A DNA stretch of 14,799 bases from a bacterium (GCA_030426295.1 JAUHYY010000016.1:1-14799), one strand, 5' to 3'. Shown: positions 7,088 through 14,319, numbered from the stretch's first letter. Notes: generated from the sequence alone by a model not told the origin. Numbers and translations are program-made.

Positions 7088-8130
7088 AGATATGTTCTTT
7101 TGTTAGCATTATGCTGATCATTAGTTTCAGCATAGATTACTTCGCCTGTATCAAGTGTGGTTAGATAAAACCAGTATCTTGAGCTTGTAGGATTTAATGC
7201 GGCTTCAATACTTGCTTGGCCAGGATTACTTATAGGTGTTGGAGGAAATCCTTGGAATTTTCTAGTGTTGTATGCTGAGTTAGCTTGAAGATCTGCAGCT
7301 GTAATAATGTTGTTGTCCTTTTCATAAAGTAAGGTTGCATCTGCTCCTAAAGCCCAACCGCTTGAATATCTTTTCCAAAGTAGTCCTGATACAAGTTTTT
7401 TGTCTTTTTCACTAAGTACTTCTCTTTCAATAATTGAAGCCATATTTATGACTGTGTACAAATCTGTTTCAGGTAATCTAGATGCTTTTGACTCCCAATC
7501 AGCTGGAAGTTTAGCTTCGAAGTTGTCTAGCATCTTGGTTATTAGCTGTTCATTTGTGAAGTTCTTTGTTGATATGAAATATGTGTCGGGGAATAGGAAT
7601 CCTTCTAGCCCCTTGTTGTTAGGAATATATTTAGTGATTGGATGATCGATCACGCAGTTTCTTGCACAGTTAGTGAATTCGCCTGCTGAGATTAATCCTT
7701 TTTCTGCTAGTAGATTATCTATTTGAGTTATTTTATAGCCTTCAGGGATAGTGATTCTTTCTTCCGTAGAAACATTGTTTGCTAAGAAGTATAGAGTTGA
7801 AGGAATATTTTGTGGGAGTGGAATGTTAAATACTCCACTTTGGATTGTAGTGTCTTTGTCTGATAGTCGAGCGTAAACTTTAAATAAGAATTTAGAGTTT
7901 ATTACATTTTCTTTTTTAAGGGTTTTGGCGATTTGTTTTACAGAATCACCTTGGTTGATTACTACTGTTGCTGTGTTTTTGCTTTCAGTTGCAGCTTTGT
8001 TTATGAATCCATAGTAAAAATACTGAAGTAATAAGAAAAAAAGTGCACACCATACTATCTTTTTGAATTTTTTCGATGGTGCAGGTTTTCTTTTTCTATG
8101 ATTAAAACTGTTTACGTGAAAGTTATTCAT
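7084..8130 (-). CDS. mltG: Endolytic murein transglycosylase MltG (YceG-like)
   Basis: Cleaves nascent glycan strands at the outer face of the membrane and is thought to set strand length in peptidoglycan synthesis. The 348 aa match the family. A basic N-terminus (RKRKPAPSKKFKK) precedes one membrane helix (about 24-44), then a LysM-like part (VINQGDSVKQIAKTLKKENV). The catalytic domain includes LEGFLFPDTY (175-184) and INMASIIEREV, with the predicted catalytic glutamate E235. It also has ADATLLYE and the C-terminal NPGQASIEAALNPTSSRYWFY. The ATG lies two bases after the ybaB stop, so the two are co-transcribed. It converges on the FecR gene with stops overlapping at 7084-7087 and no terminator between them. 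It implies a peptidoglycan wall. Confidence 0.95.
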   Translation of the reverse strand: MNNFHVNSFNHRKRKPAPSKKFKKIVWCALFFLLLQYFYYGFINKAATESKNTATVVINQGDSVKQIAKTLKKENVINSKFLFKVYARLSDKDTTIQSGVFNIPLPQNIPSTLYFLANNVSTEERITIPEGYKITQIDNLLAEKGLISAGEFTNCARNCVIDHPITKYIPNNKGLEGFLFPDTYFISTKNFTNEQLITKMLDNFEAKLPADWESKASRLPETDLYTVINMASIIEREVLSEKDKKLVSGLLWKRYSSGWALGADATLLYEKDNNIITAADLQANSAYNTRKFQGFPPTPISNPGQASIEAALNPTSSRYWFYLTTLDTGEVIYAETNDQHNANKRTYL

Positions 8131-8132
8131 AA

Positions 8133-8453
8133 TTATGCAGCCATTTCATCAAGCCCTGGAAGTCCACCTCCGAACTCAGCCATAATGTCTTTCATGTTGT
8201 CTGCAGCTACTTGTTGAGACTTTTCGATTGCCTTGTTGAATGCAACTATAAGTGTTTCTTCGAGTTGTTTTTTTAGTCCAGCATCCATACTATCGTCTCT
8301 AATTTCAACTTTTACCACTTTTTGTTCACCACTGATTGTAACAGTTACGTTTTGCTCATCAGCCTCTATATGCATGTTTTTTAGCTTTTTTTGCACTGCT
8401 TTAGCTTCTTTTCTTAGTTTAAGCAGTTTTTGCATGTCTTGAAATTTTCCCAT
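8133..8453 (-). CDS. ybaB: YbaB/EbfC-family nucleoid-associated protein
   Basis: Small DNA-binding protein that forms dimers shaped like tweezers; family members coat the nucleoid and affect expression. At 106 aa it has the usual length. The N-terminal helix is rich in Lys and Leu (MQKLLKLRKEAKAVQKKLKNM). The central sheet is VTVTISGEQKVVKVEI, and the helix that follows (GLKKQLEETLIVAFNKAIEKSQQVAADNM) ends in a Gly-rich tail FGGGLPGL, typical of the family. It is first gene of a two-gene unit with mltG. The usual partners dnaX and recR are absent. Its promoter is back to back with that of rplY. Confidence 0.93.
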   Translation of the reverse strand: MGKFQDMQKLLKLRKEAKAVQKKLKNMHIEADEQNVTVTISGEQKVVKVEIRDDSMDAGLKKQLEETLIVAFNKAIEKSQQVAADNMKDIMAEFGGGLPGLDEMAA

Positions 8454-8482
8454 GTGTTTATTTTAAACTTGTAAGTATATGT

Positions 8483-8511
8483 AAATTACTTAACTTTATC
8501 TTGCATTTCAA
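8483..8511 (-). promoter_or_regulatory. Candidate promoter of ybaB-mltG
   Basis: On the minus strand, TTGAAA (8506-8511) and TAATTT (8483-8488) are 17 bp apart, and the -10 ends 29 nt before the ybaB ATG. The -10 is weak. An alternative -10, TATACT (8474-8479), is stronger but has no fitting -35. The -35 abuts that of the divergent rplY promoter. Confidence 0.4.
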
Positions 8512-8529
8512 GTGTCCTTTTTGTAACAT
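8501..8529 (+). promoter_or_regulatory. Promoter of rplY
   Basis: TTGCAT (8501-8506) and TAACAT (8524-8529) are separated by 17 bp, and the ATG at 8561 lies 31 nt past the -10. It shares its -35 region with the divergent ybaB promoter. Confidence 0.65.
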
Positions 8530-8560
8530 ACGGCAGCTTTAAAGAATTAACACGCAAAAA

Positions 8561-9220
8561 ATGGAATCTGTTGCATTAGAGGTACAATTAAGAGATACAG
8601 AAAATACAACTGCTGACGAAATTCGTGCTATGGGTATGATCCCTGGTGAATGTTACGGAGCTGGTAAAGATAATGTATCTGTACAAGTTGAATATCAAAC
8701 TTTCAGAAAGCTTTATAATACTGCTGGTGAAAATACAGTAGTAGATTTGTCTATTGATGGTAAAACGCATAAAGCTCTTATTCATACGCTACATCTTGGA
8801 TCACTTCACGGTAAGATCCTTCATGTAGATTTCAAGTTCATCGACATGAATAAACCAGTTGATACTAATGTTCCATTGGTATTTGTTGGTGAATCAGTTG
8901 CTGTTAAAGATATGGCAGGTACTCTTACTAAGAATATGACTGAACTAGCTGTAAGATGTCTACCAGATGATATCCCACACGAAATTGAAGTTAATATTGA
9001 ACCGCTAGTAGATTTCAATTCTGCCGTTCATGTTTCAGATCTTAATGTTCCAGCTAATGTAGAAGTAATGGATGAAGCTGAAAGAACTGTAGTTGGTGTT
9101 GCTGCTCCTAAAGAAGAGGAACCAGAAGAAGATACAGCTGCTGAAGAGGCTGAAGCAATTGCTGCTCTAGCTGGTGAAGAGGGTGGTGAAGGTGAAGATT
9201 CTGCAGAAGAAGGTGAGTAA
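8561..9220 (+). CDS. rplY: Ribosomal protein bL25, long CTC form
   Basis: Binds 5S rRNA in the large subunit. The 219 aa include the L25 barrel (about 1-92: VALEVQLRDTENTTADEIRAMGMIPGECYG, with TLHLGSLHGKILHVDF closing it). The C-terminal TL5/CTC domain follows (about 95-183, ending NVEVMDEAERTVVGVAAP). The last 35 or so residues are a low-complexity acidic tail of Glu, Ala and Gly, as in many long L25 proteins. E. coli has only the short form (94 aa). The ATG follows an A-run without Shine-Dalgarno. It is a single-gene unit, bounded by its own promoter and by the strong terminator at 9243-9269; stops TAA and TAG follow in tandem. Confidence 0.95.
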   Translation: MESVALEVQLRDTENTTADEIRAMGMIPGECYGAGKDNVSVQVEYQTFRKLYNTAGENTVVDLSIDGKTHKALIHTLHLGSLHGKILHVDFKFIDMNKPVDTNVPLVFVGESVAVKDMAGTLTKNMTELAVRCLPDDIPHEIEVNIEPLVDFNSAVHVSDLNVPANVEVMDEAERTVVGVAAPKEEEPEEDTAAEEAEAIAALAGEEGGEGEDSAEEGE

Positions 9221-9242
9221 TAGCTGATAGAAATAGAAATTG

Positions 9243-9269
9243 AAAGGGCGCCCACAGGGCGCCTTTTTT
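9243..9269 (+). terminator. Strong Rho-independent terminator after rplY
   Basis: A 7-bp GC stem (GGCGCCC 9247-9253 with GGGCGCC 9257-9263) has loop ACA. It is extended by one G-U and three A-U pairs, and six T residues follow (9264-9269). It lies 22 nt after the rplY stop. Confidence 0.95.
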
Positions 9270-9289
9270 GTTTGTATTAAGCCCTTTGC

Positions 9290-9307
9290 TTGACATTTAG
9301 GTATAAT
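9290..9307 (+). promoter_or_regulatory. Promoter region of the unknown 467-aa gene, with unusual spacing
   Basis: A perfect TATAAT (9302-9307) ends 29 nt before the ATG at 9337, as for other genes here. A perfect TTGACA (9290-9295) lies only 6 bp upstream of it, far too close to work as its -35. The sequence 17 bp upstream (9279-9284) does not resemble a -35. The -10 is probably functional; the TTGACA may be coincidental or belong to a weaker overlapping promoter. Confidence 0.5.
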
Positions 9308-9336
9308 ATGTTAATGTGTGTGACTTAATTATTCTT

Positions 9337-10740
9337 ATGAATATAGCTAAAGGTACATATATTGAAGATCTTGGTAGGTTAGAGTCTCTAGAAGATGCTG
9401 ATTCTGTGATTCGCTTGGCAAAGCGTTACAATTTAGAAATTGGTGAAGTAGTTGATGGTCAATTGGTTTTACCCGAGAGTGTTTTGGGGGATCATGAGTA
9501 TATTGACCTTGAAATTAGATTTATGCAGTTGATTTTGCATTTATGTTTAGATGATCCAGAAGAATGGAGTCCGACGTATATTTCTAAGAATATGTATGGG
9601 AATTATAAGAAAATCCGCCAAATTTTTTCTGTAGATGGGGGGATGTTGTGGTCTCGACTTAAGGGAATTGTTTCTGAGAAGTACTTAGAAAGATTTAATT
9701 ATCGTGGTCCTGGGAGAAACAGTGATATTTTCGATAAATACTCTGAGGAGCGTGATTTTTATATTGAGTGTAAAGAAAATTTAATGCTTCGTCGTATAAG
9801 GCAGTTTATTGAAGAAAATTATTTGATTGATGAAGATGGTGATATTAGATCTGTAATTGATCCGTCTAAAAAGGTTTCAAAAATTAATAGTACGGTTTTT
9901 GTGCGTGGTTGTGATCTGAGTTCAACCGTAGAAATGTTACATGATGCTGATCCGGATTTTTCTTGGTATAAGCTATTTGAAAAGTTGCCATTACCTTGGT
10001 CAGCATGTATTCAAAGTGCTTGTCGTGGTTTATATGATTATGGTATTAAATTGCGGAATGAAATGCATAAGATTTCTCAAGATACTTGGGATGTAAGATG
10101 GTTGGCTGCTAATTATGGTTCTATGAGAGTGTCGATTGCACGTTTGAATGATGAAAGGGAATGGGGGCATTTCTTGCTTGAGATACCACAAGATGTTTTT
10201 GAAAGATATAGTTTCGAGACTGAAGGTTATAAAACTAAGCCTAAGATTGCACCTTATTATGCTGCTCGTAAGATTATGATTTTGCTCGGAGAAAGAAAAA
10301 ATTGGATTTTGCAGGATCTGGACGAAGAGTTGCAGGATTTGGTTAGAGAAATAGGTGTTGATTCTGTTGAGAAGGCTTTAGGTGAAGGTTATAGATATGT
10401 CGATCCAGATTATGTAGTTGATAGATGCTTGAGTTCTCTGGTTAGTGATGTCTTTAGTGTTGAGAAAATCTTAATGAAGCATAACTACAGTGAGTCTCGT
10501 AGAGTAGCGAAATATGTTATCTTTAAAGATTTACGTGATGAAATATTTAAGGGCAATAAAGAAGCAGTTTCTAAGATTGCAGAAATATTGAGAAGAATGT
10601 TTAAGGCTTCTGGTATTTGTTCAGATCATCAAAATTTTAGTGACGAAGATTTGGCCAAATCAGTATTTTATATGAGTTCATCAAATACGTGGCCACAAGA
10701 GCTTAATAGCTATTTAGACTCGATTGGGCTTAGTATTTAG
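9337..10740 (+). CDS. Protein of unknown function, 467 aa
   Basis: No family recognised. An in-frame GTG at 9316 is possible, but ATG at 9337 is preferred from its distance to the -10. The protein looks soluble and mostly alpha-helical, with no signal peptide or membrane segment, and is rich in Arg, Lys, Asp and Glu. It is unusually aromatic, with many Trp and Tyr (for example EEWSPTYISKNMYGNYKKIRQIF and DTWDVRWLAANYGSMRVSI). Several cysteines occur (IECKEN, RGCDLSS, WSACIQSACRG, DRCLSS, SGICSDHQ), but not as a zinc-site pair. Around 120-160 there is a basic stretch (RFNYRGPGRNSDIFDKY) that could bind nucleic acid; this is a guess. It has its own promoter after the rplY terminator, and its TAG overlaps the stop of the convergent small gene. 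Codon use matches its neighbours. Confidence 0.8.
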   Translation: MNIAKGTYIEDLGRLESLEDADSVIRLAKRYNLEIGEVVDGQLVLPESVLGDHEYIDLEIRFMQLILHLCLDDPEEWSPTYISKNMYGNYKKIRQIFSVDGGMLWSRLKGIVSEKYLERFNYRGPGRNSDIFDKYSEERDFYIECKENLMLRRIRQFIEENYLIDEDGDIRSVIDPSKKVSKINSTVFVRGCDLSSTVEMLHDADPDFSWYKLFEKLPLPWSACIQSACRGLYDYGIKLRNEMHKISQDTWDVRWLAANYGSMRVSIARLNDEREWGHFLLEIPQDVFERYSFETEGYKTKPKIAPYYAARKIMILLGERKNWILQDLDEELQDLVREIGVDSVEKALGEGYRYVDPDYVVDRCLSSLVSDVFSVEKILMKHNYSESRRVAKYVIFKDLRDEIFKGNKEAVSKIAEILRRMFKASGICSDHQNFSDEDLAKSVFYMSSSNTWPQELNSYLDSIGLSI

Positions 10741-10958
10741 TTCACTAATTCTTCTAGAGTTTTTTTGAGGGCGAGAAGGTTTTCTGCTTCTTCCATTTTG
10801 TCGCTTACTAGTTTGAGTCGTACTTTGTCGTTTGGGTTTACGTCTTCTGGCAGGTGTTTTATTGGCCATTTGATTTCTCCGGTGAGTTCGTTGTCGAGAA
10901 TTGCGTGTCTTCCTTCGAATCGTTTAAACGTAAATGTGAGTTCAAAGTTTTCGTTCAT
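10737..10958 (-). CDS. Small DUF3006-like protein, 73 aa
   Basis: The pattern F-x-F-KRFEGRHAIL, then a turn and EIKWPIKHLPEDVNPNDKVRLKL, resembles the DUF3006 small beta-barrel: VDRFEG..AVL then LP..VKEGD. An added helical C-terminus follows (KMEEAENLLALKKTLEELVN). Function is unknown in the family. The gene is supported by a good minus-strand promoter 24 nt upstream and by the hppA terminator that separates it from hppA. Its TAA overlaps the TAG of the convergent 467-aa gene in the tetranucleotide 10737-10740. The plus-strand frame over the same bases is its shadow. Confidence 0.75.
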   Translation of the reverse strand: MNENFELTFTFKRFEGRHAILDNELTGEIKWPIKHLPEDVNPNDKVRLKLVSDKMEEAENLLALKKTLEELVN

Positions 10959-10982
10959 CTAGTAATTTATTTATGAGAAATC

Positions 10983-11011
10983 ATAGTAGCGTTATCACTG
11001 TTAGTTTTCAA
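10983..11011 (-). promoter_or_regulatory. Promoter of the 73-aa DUF3006-like gene
   Basis: On the minus strand, TTGAAA (11006-11011) and TACTAT (10983-10988) are 17 bp apart. The -10 ends 24 nt before the ATG at 10958. It lies just downstream of the hppA terminator, so the small gene is a separate unit. Confidence 0.65.
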
Positions 11012-11020
11012 TCGTATAAA

Positions 11021-11052
11021 TAAAAAAGCCCTCTACAAATGAGAGGGCTTTT
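11021..11052 (-). terminator. Rho-independent terminator of hppA
   Basis: A perfect 11-bp stem (11024-11034 with 11042-11052) has a 7-nt loop. On the minus strand it ends in AGAGGGCTTTTTT, giving a clear T-run. It lies 20 nt after the hppA stop. The hairpin also has T-rich flanks on the plus strand, but no plus-strand gene reads into it. Confidence 0.92.
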
Positions 11053-11072
11053 GTTTAGTTTGAAGTGCTTTA

Positions 11073-13130
11073 TTAGAATAAGCTGTTTGTTGCGATTAAT
11101 GGTGCGATGATTAGAGCAATTGTGTTAACTACTTTAATTAGTGCATTTAATGCTGGACCAGCAGTATCTTTGAATGGATCACCTACTGTGTCTCCTACAA
11201 TAGAAGCTTCATGAGCTGTTGATCCTTTCCCACCATAGTTCCCATCTTCAATGTATTTTTTAGCGTTATCCCAGGCTCCACCACCAGTACACATTTGTAA
11301 GGCTAGTAAAAATCCAGAAACGATTATACCTGCGAGAAGCCCTCCGAGTGCAAGTGGTCCGAATATGAATCCTACAAGAACTGGAGTAGAAACTGCCATT
11401 ATTCCAGGGATTATCATTTCTCGGAGCGCTGCTTTTGTAACGATGTCTACGCATCTTGCGTACTCGGGAGTGTCTTTTCCTTTCATGATTCCTGGAAGTT
11501 CTTTGAATTGTCTTCTCACTTCTGCTACAACTTCGTAAGCTGCTTTACCTACTGATTCCATTAAGAAAGCAGAGAATAGGAATGGTAGAAGTCCACCAAT
11601 GAATAGACCGATCATTACGTTGTGATCGATAAGATTGAATTCAGCACCAGTTGTTAGTCCGCTCTTTTCTAGTCCTTCAGCGTAAGCTTGGAACAGTACA
11701 AGTGCTGCAAGAGCTGCAGATGCGATTGCGTATCCTTTAGTAACAGCTTTTGTTGTGTTACCTACAGCATCTAATGCATCAGTATTTTTTCTTACTTTTT
11801 CTGGAAGTTCAGCCATTTCTGCGATTCCTCCAGCGTTGTCTGTAATTGGTCCGTAGGTGTCAGTAGCGATTACCATACCAGCAGTTGAAAGCATTGCTAC
11901 GGCTGCAATTGCGATACCGTATAGACCATTATTTAGTACTGATGTTTCACCTAGATAGTAAGATGAAAGAATACCTAGTACTACAACTGTTACTGGTAGG
12001 AATGTACTTTTTAGACCTACAGCAAGACCTGTGATTATGTTTGTACCAGTTCCAGTTTCAGATGCAGCAGCAATTGATTTTACTGGGTGGTATTTAGTAG
12101 ATGTGTAGTATTCAGTGATTACGTTAATTAGTAATGTGATTATTAGACCTACTACAGTTGCTAGGAAAATATTTAAGTCACCAATTTGTTTGTCTATGAT
12201 GTAATAGAACCCAACAGCTGAAATTATTCCTGTAGCAACCATTCCTTTATATAGTGCTCCCATAATGTTTTCAGCTTTGTTTAGTTTTACAAAGAAGCTA
12301 CCGATAATAGATGCAACTATTGCAATTGAACCAAGCATTAGTGGTAATTCAATTGCTTCTTGTGAGTAAGCACCAACAACTGTGCTCGCCGCTAAAATCA
12401 TAGCTGCGATAATTGTTACTGCATAAGTTTCGAAAAGATCGGCACCCATACCTGCACAGTCCCCAACGTTGTCTCCAACATTGTCTGCGATTGCTGCTGG
12501 ATTTCTTGGGTCGTCTTCTGGAATACCTGCTTCTACCTTACCAACTAAGTCACCACCTACATCAGCTGCTTTTGTGTAGATTCCTCCACCTACACGAGCG
12601 AATAGTGAAATAAGTGAAGCACCAAAACCAAATCCGATTAGTAGTTCTGGGGCGTTGGTTACTGATACGTCGTAGAAGTTAGTGAAGGCGTAGTAAAATC
12701 CACTTACTCCAAGTAGAGCAAGACCTACTACAGCAAAACCTGTTACGGCTCCACCTTTGAATGCTACGTCTAAGGCTTCTTTAAGACCTTTTTTTGCAGC
12801 TTGAGTAGTTCTTACGTTTGCTCTAACTGAAACGTTCATACCAATGTATCCTGCGATAGCAGAGAATACAGCACCAACTAAAAATCCTGATGCTAGGAAC
12901 CATCCTTGCCCTGGGACAAAAAATCCTATTAGTAAAAAAATAACTATAGCGAATGCTGCCATAGTTTGTGTTTGTCTTTTCAAGTAAGCGTTTGCACCTT
13001 CTTGAATGTATCCAGCGATTTCTCGCATCTTTTTTTCTCCTGTTGGTAGCTTGATAATTTTTAAGCTCAACAAGACTGCAAAGATAATGCCGACTGCACC
13101 GGTTACGATGCTGATTAATCCAGCGTCCAT
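11073..13130 (-). CDS. hppA: Membrane proton-pumping pyrophosphatase, K+-independent type
   Basis: Integral membrane enzyme that hydrolyses pyrophosphate and pumps protons. The 685 aa and about 16 hydrophobic segments fit the family. The substrate-binding region is present: DVGGDLVGKVE (190-200), then EDDPRNPAAIADNVGDNVGDCAG (205-227). The TDTYGPITDNAGGIAEMAELP loop (433-443 and nearby) and the C-terminal GDTVGDPFKDTAGPALN complete the active site. The key position in GNTTKAVTKG is lysine (K461), with threonine at 464. In this family these mark the potassium-independent H+ pumps; potassium-dependent enzymes carry alanine there. The enzyme lets the cell recover energy from the pyrophosphate released in biosynthesis, which is common in small fermentative genomes. 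It has its own promoter and terminator and is a single-gene unit. Confidence 0.97.
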   Translation of the reverse strand: MDAGLISIVTGAVGIIFAVLLSLKIIKLPTGEKKMREIAGYIQEGANAYLKRQTQTMAAFAIVIFLLIGFFVPGQGWFLASGFLVGAVFSAIAGYIGMNVSVRANVRTTQAAKKGLKEALDVAFKGGAVTGFAVVGLALLGVSGFYYAFTNFYDVSVTNAPELLIGFGFGASLISLFARVGGGIYTKAADVGGDLVGKVEAGIPEDDPRNPAAIADNVGDNVGDCAGMGADLFETYAVTIIAAMILAASTVVGAYSQEAIELPLMLGSIAIVASIIGSFFVKLNKAENIMGALYKGMVATGIISAVGFYYIIDKQIGDLNIFLATVVGLIITLLINVITEYYTSTKYHPVKSIAAASETGTGTNIITGLAVGLKSTFLPVTVVVLGILSSYYLGETSVLNNGLYGIAIAAVAMLSTAGMVIATDTYGPITDNAGGIAEMAELPEKVRKNTDALDAVGNTTKAVTKGYAIASAALAALVLFQAYAEGLEKSGLTTGAEFNLIDHNVMIGLFIGGLLPFLFSAFLMESVGKAAYEVVAEVRRQFKELPGIMKGKDTPEYARCVDIVTKAALREMIIPGIMAVSTPVLVGFIFGPLALGGLLAGIIVSGFLLALQMCTGGGAWDNAKKYIEDGNYGGKGSTAHEASIVGDTVGDPFKDTAGPALNALIKVVNTIALIIAPLIATNSLF

Positions 13131-13162
13131 GCTTTTATGGTTAAATATAAAATTTTGTCGGT

Positions 13163-13191
13163 ATTTTATTCCTTTTAATTTTTTCTGTAAA
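13163..13191 (-). promoter_or_regulatory. Promoter of hppA
   Basis: On the minus strand, TTTACA (13186-13191) and TAAAAT (13163-13168) are separated by 17 bp. The -10 ends 32 nt before the ATG at 13130. It lies in the 75-nt gap after the preceding gene on the same strand. Confidence 0.6.
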
Positions 13192-13205
13192 GGATGCTCC
13201 GATTA

Positions 13206-14282
13206 TTATTTATATTCGCCGATAAATGTTTGATGGAAAGGGTAGAATGCAATTACTACTTCACCATCCAATGAGTCGAGTTTACCGTTCCTTTCTAGGT
13301 CACAGTATCCTTCAGATGTGATTTCTAAGTAGGGGTCGTAAGAAAAACTACCTACAGCTTCTTTGTCTTTATGCTTGTATTTCTTGTCGTAGAAATCTGA
13401 TTTTTTGAATAGAGTTTTTTTAGTTTTAGTAAGGATTGTTGAATTTATGTCTCCACTTGCAATTACTACTCCGCCGAACCCTGTTTGCTTGAGTCCAATT
13501 ATTTCTACGATCTTTTTTGGAGTTATGTCTTTTCCTTTCAAGTGTAATATGAATCCATGATCAGAATAGTTGTTTTGGTTTAGCTTGAATGGGAATGAAT
13601 AGCATGATTCAAATACACTTACTTTGTCTTTCAGACTGCTGCTTGTGCCTTGGTTTTCTTCTGTGATTTCCACACTTAAGTCTAAATCAAGTACATGATA
13701 TCTTAGATGGCTGAGCTGAATTATTGCTTCACCGTAAGGATAAGGTTTAGGAATTGATCTATAACTTTTAGCTTCACCTATTGTAAGTCTTGAGGAGTCG
13801 TGTTTGTGTACTGCTGAAATTATTTGACTTGGAAGGTTTGGGGATAAGAATGTCTTTTTAATTTCAGGATGAATAAGTGGAGCGATTGCATCATGTTGGC
13901 TGTATACAATGTGCATTCCCTCTGCTTCATTGTATTTATTATTATTCATTCTACAGATGTACTCAATTATGTGTTGTTTTTGAGCACTTAGTGGTAAGGG
14001 GTTTTTAGTTAGTGCTTCTTCAAGTAGGAAAGTTGGGAGGATGTAACCTTCAAGATTATTAGATTTAATATTTTTATTAACTTTTGTTAAATCTATGTCT
14101 TCATTTTCTGGGACGATTTGAATAAGATTATGAATTGGATGGGTTTCATCGAGTTTGATTTGTTTTACCCAAGCTTTACCAGCTTTTTTAAAGTTAGCTG
14201 TTTTTAACTTTTGTCTTATTACATCTAGCCCTTTTATATTGGGTAAGGTGTTTATGATATGTGATTTTATTATCCTACGCAT
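13206..14282 (-). CDS. Protein of unknown function, 358 aa
   Basis: No family recognised and no catalytic motif stands out. There is no signal peptide or membrane helix, so it is probably cytoplasmic. The composition is rich in Lys, Asn, Ile and Ser, more so than its neighbours. Notable segments are a basic N-terminus (MRRIIKSHIINTLPNIKGLD) and EYICRMNNNKYNEAEGMHIVY (109-129). A beta-rich C-terminal half follows, with GFGGVVIASGDINSTILTKT and DPYLEITSEGYCDLERNGK. The ATG at 14282 lies only 6 nt past a perfect TATAAT, so the mRNA may be leaderless. It could also be co-transcribed with the aminopeptidase gene, whose stop is 37 nt upstream. It ends TAA with no terminator before the hppA promoter. 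Confidence 0.75.
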   Translation of the reverse strand: MRRIIKSHIINTLPNIKGLDVIRQKLKTANFKKAGKAWVKQIKLDETHPIHNLIQIVPENEDIDLTKVNKNIKSNNLEGYILPTFLLEEALTKNPLPLSAQKQHIIEYICRMNNNKYNEAEGMHIVYSQHDAIAPLIHPEIKKTFLSPNLPSQIISAVHKHDSSRLTIGEAKSYRSIPKPYPYGEAIIQLSHLRYHVLDLDLSVEITEENQGTSSSLKDKVSVFESCYSFPFKLNQNNYSDHGFILHLKGKDITPKKIVEIIGLKQTGFGGVVIASGDINSTILTKTKKTLFKKSDFYDKKYKHKDKEAVGSFSYDPYLEITSEGYCDLERNGKLDSLDGEVVIAFYPFHQTFIGEYK

Positions 14283-14288
14283 CTAATA

Positions 14289-14303
14289 ATTATACCATGG
14301 TAT
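14289..14303 (-). promoter_or_regulatory. -10 element with overlapping 12-bp palindrome
   Basis: On the minus strand a perfect TATAAT (14289-14294) lies 6 nt before the ATG at 14282. A perfect 12-bp palindrome, ATACCATGGTAT (14292-14303), overlaps its upstream half. The -35 position (14312-14317, TACAAA) is weak. The placement suits an operator, but a palindrome this short can also arise by chance. Confidence 0.4.
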
Positions 14304-14319
14304 GGCTTAGATTTGTAGA

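Noticed and set aside
9028..9296. Two minus-strand frames across the end of rplY
   Set aside because: They mirror the repetitive acidic tail of bL25 and cross its terminator; composition is low-complexity.
10765..10962. Plus-strand frame of 65 codons opposite the 73-aa gene
   Set aside because: The minus-strand gene has a promoter and a DUF3006-like pattern; the plus frame lacks both.
11251..11538. Open frames on the opposite strand of hppA, also at 12413-12613
   Set aside because: They are antisense shadows of a well-conserved membrane protein gene and have no promoter of their own.
13191..13205. Terminator after the 358-aa gene
   Set aside because: The only inverted repeat is a 3-bp GGA/TCC stem, too weak to call.
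146..14282. UGA recoded as glycine (genetic code 25)
   Set aside because: Conserved genes such as dnaA, hppA, pyrH and rseP are full length in the standard code with no in-frame TGA.
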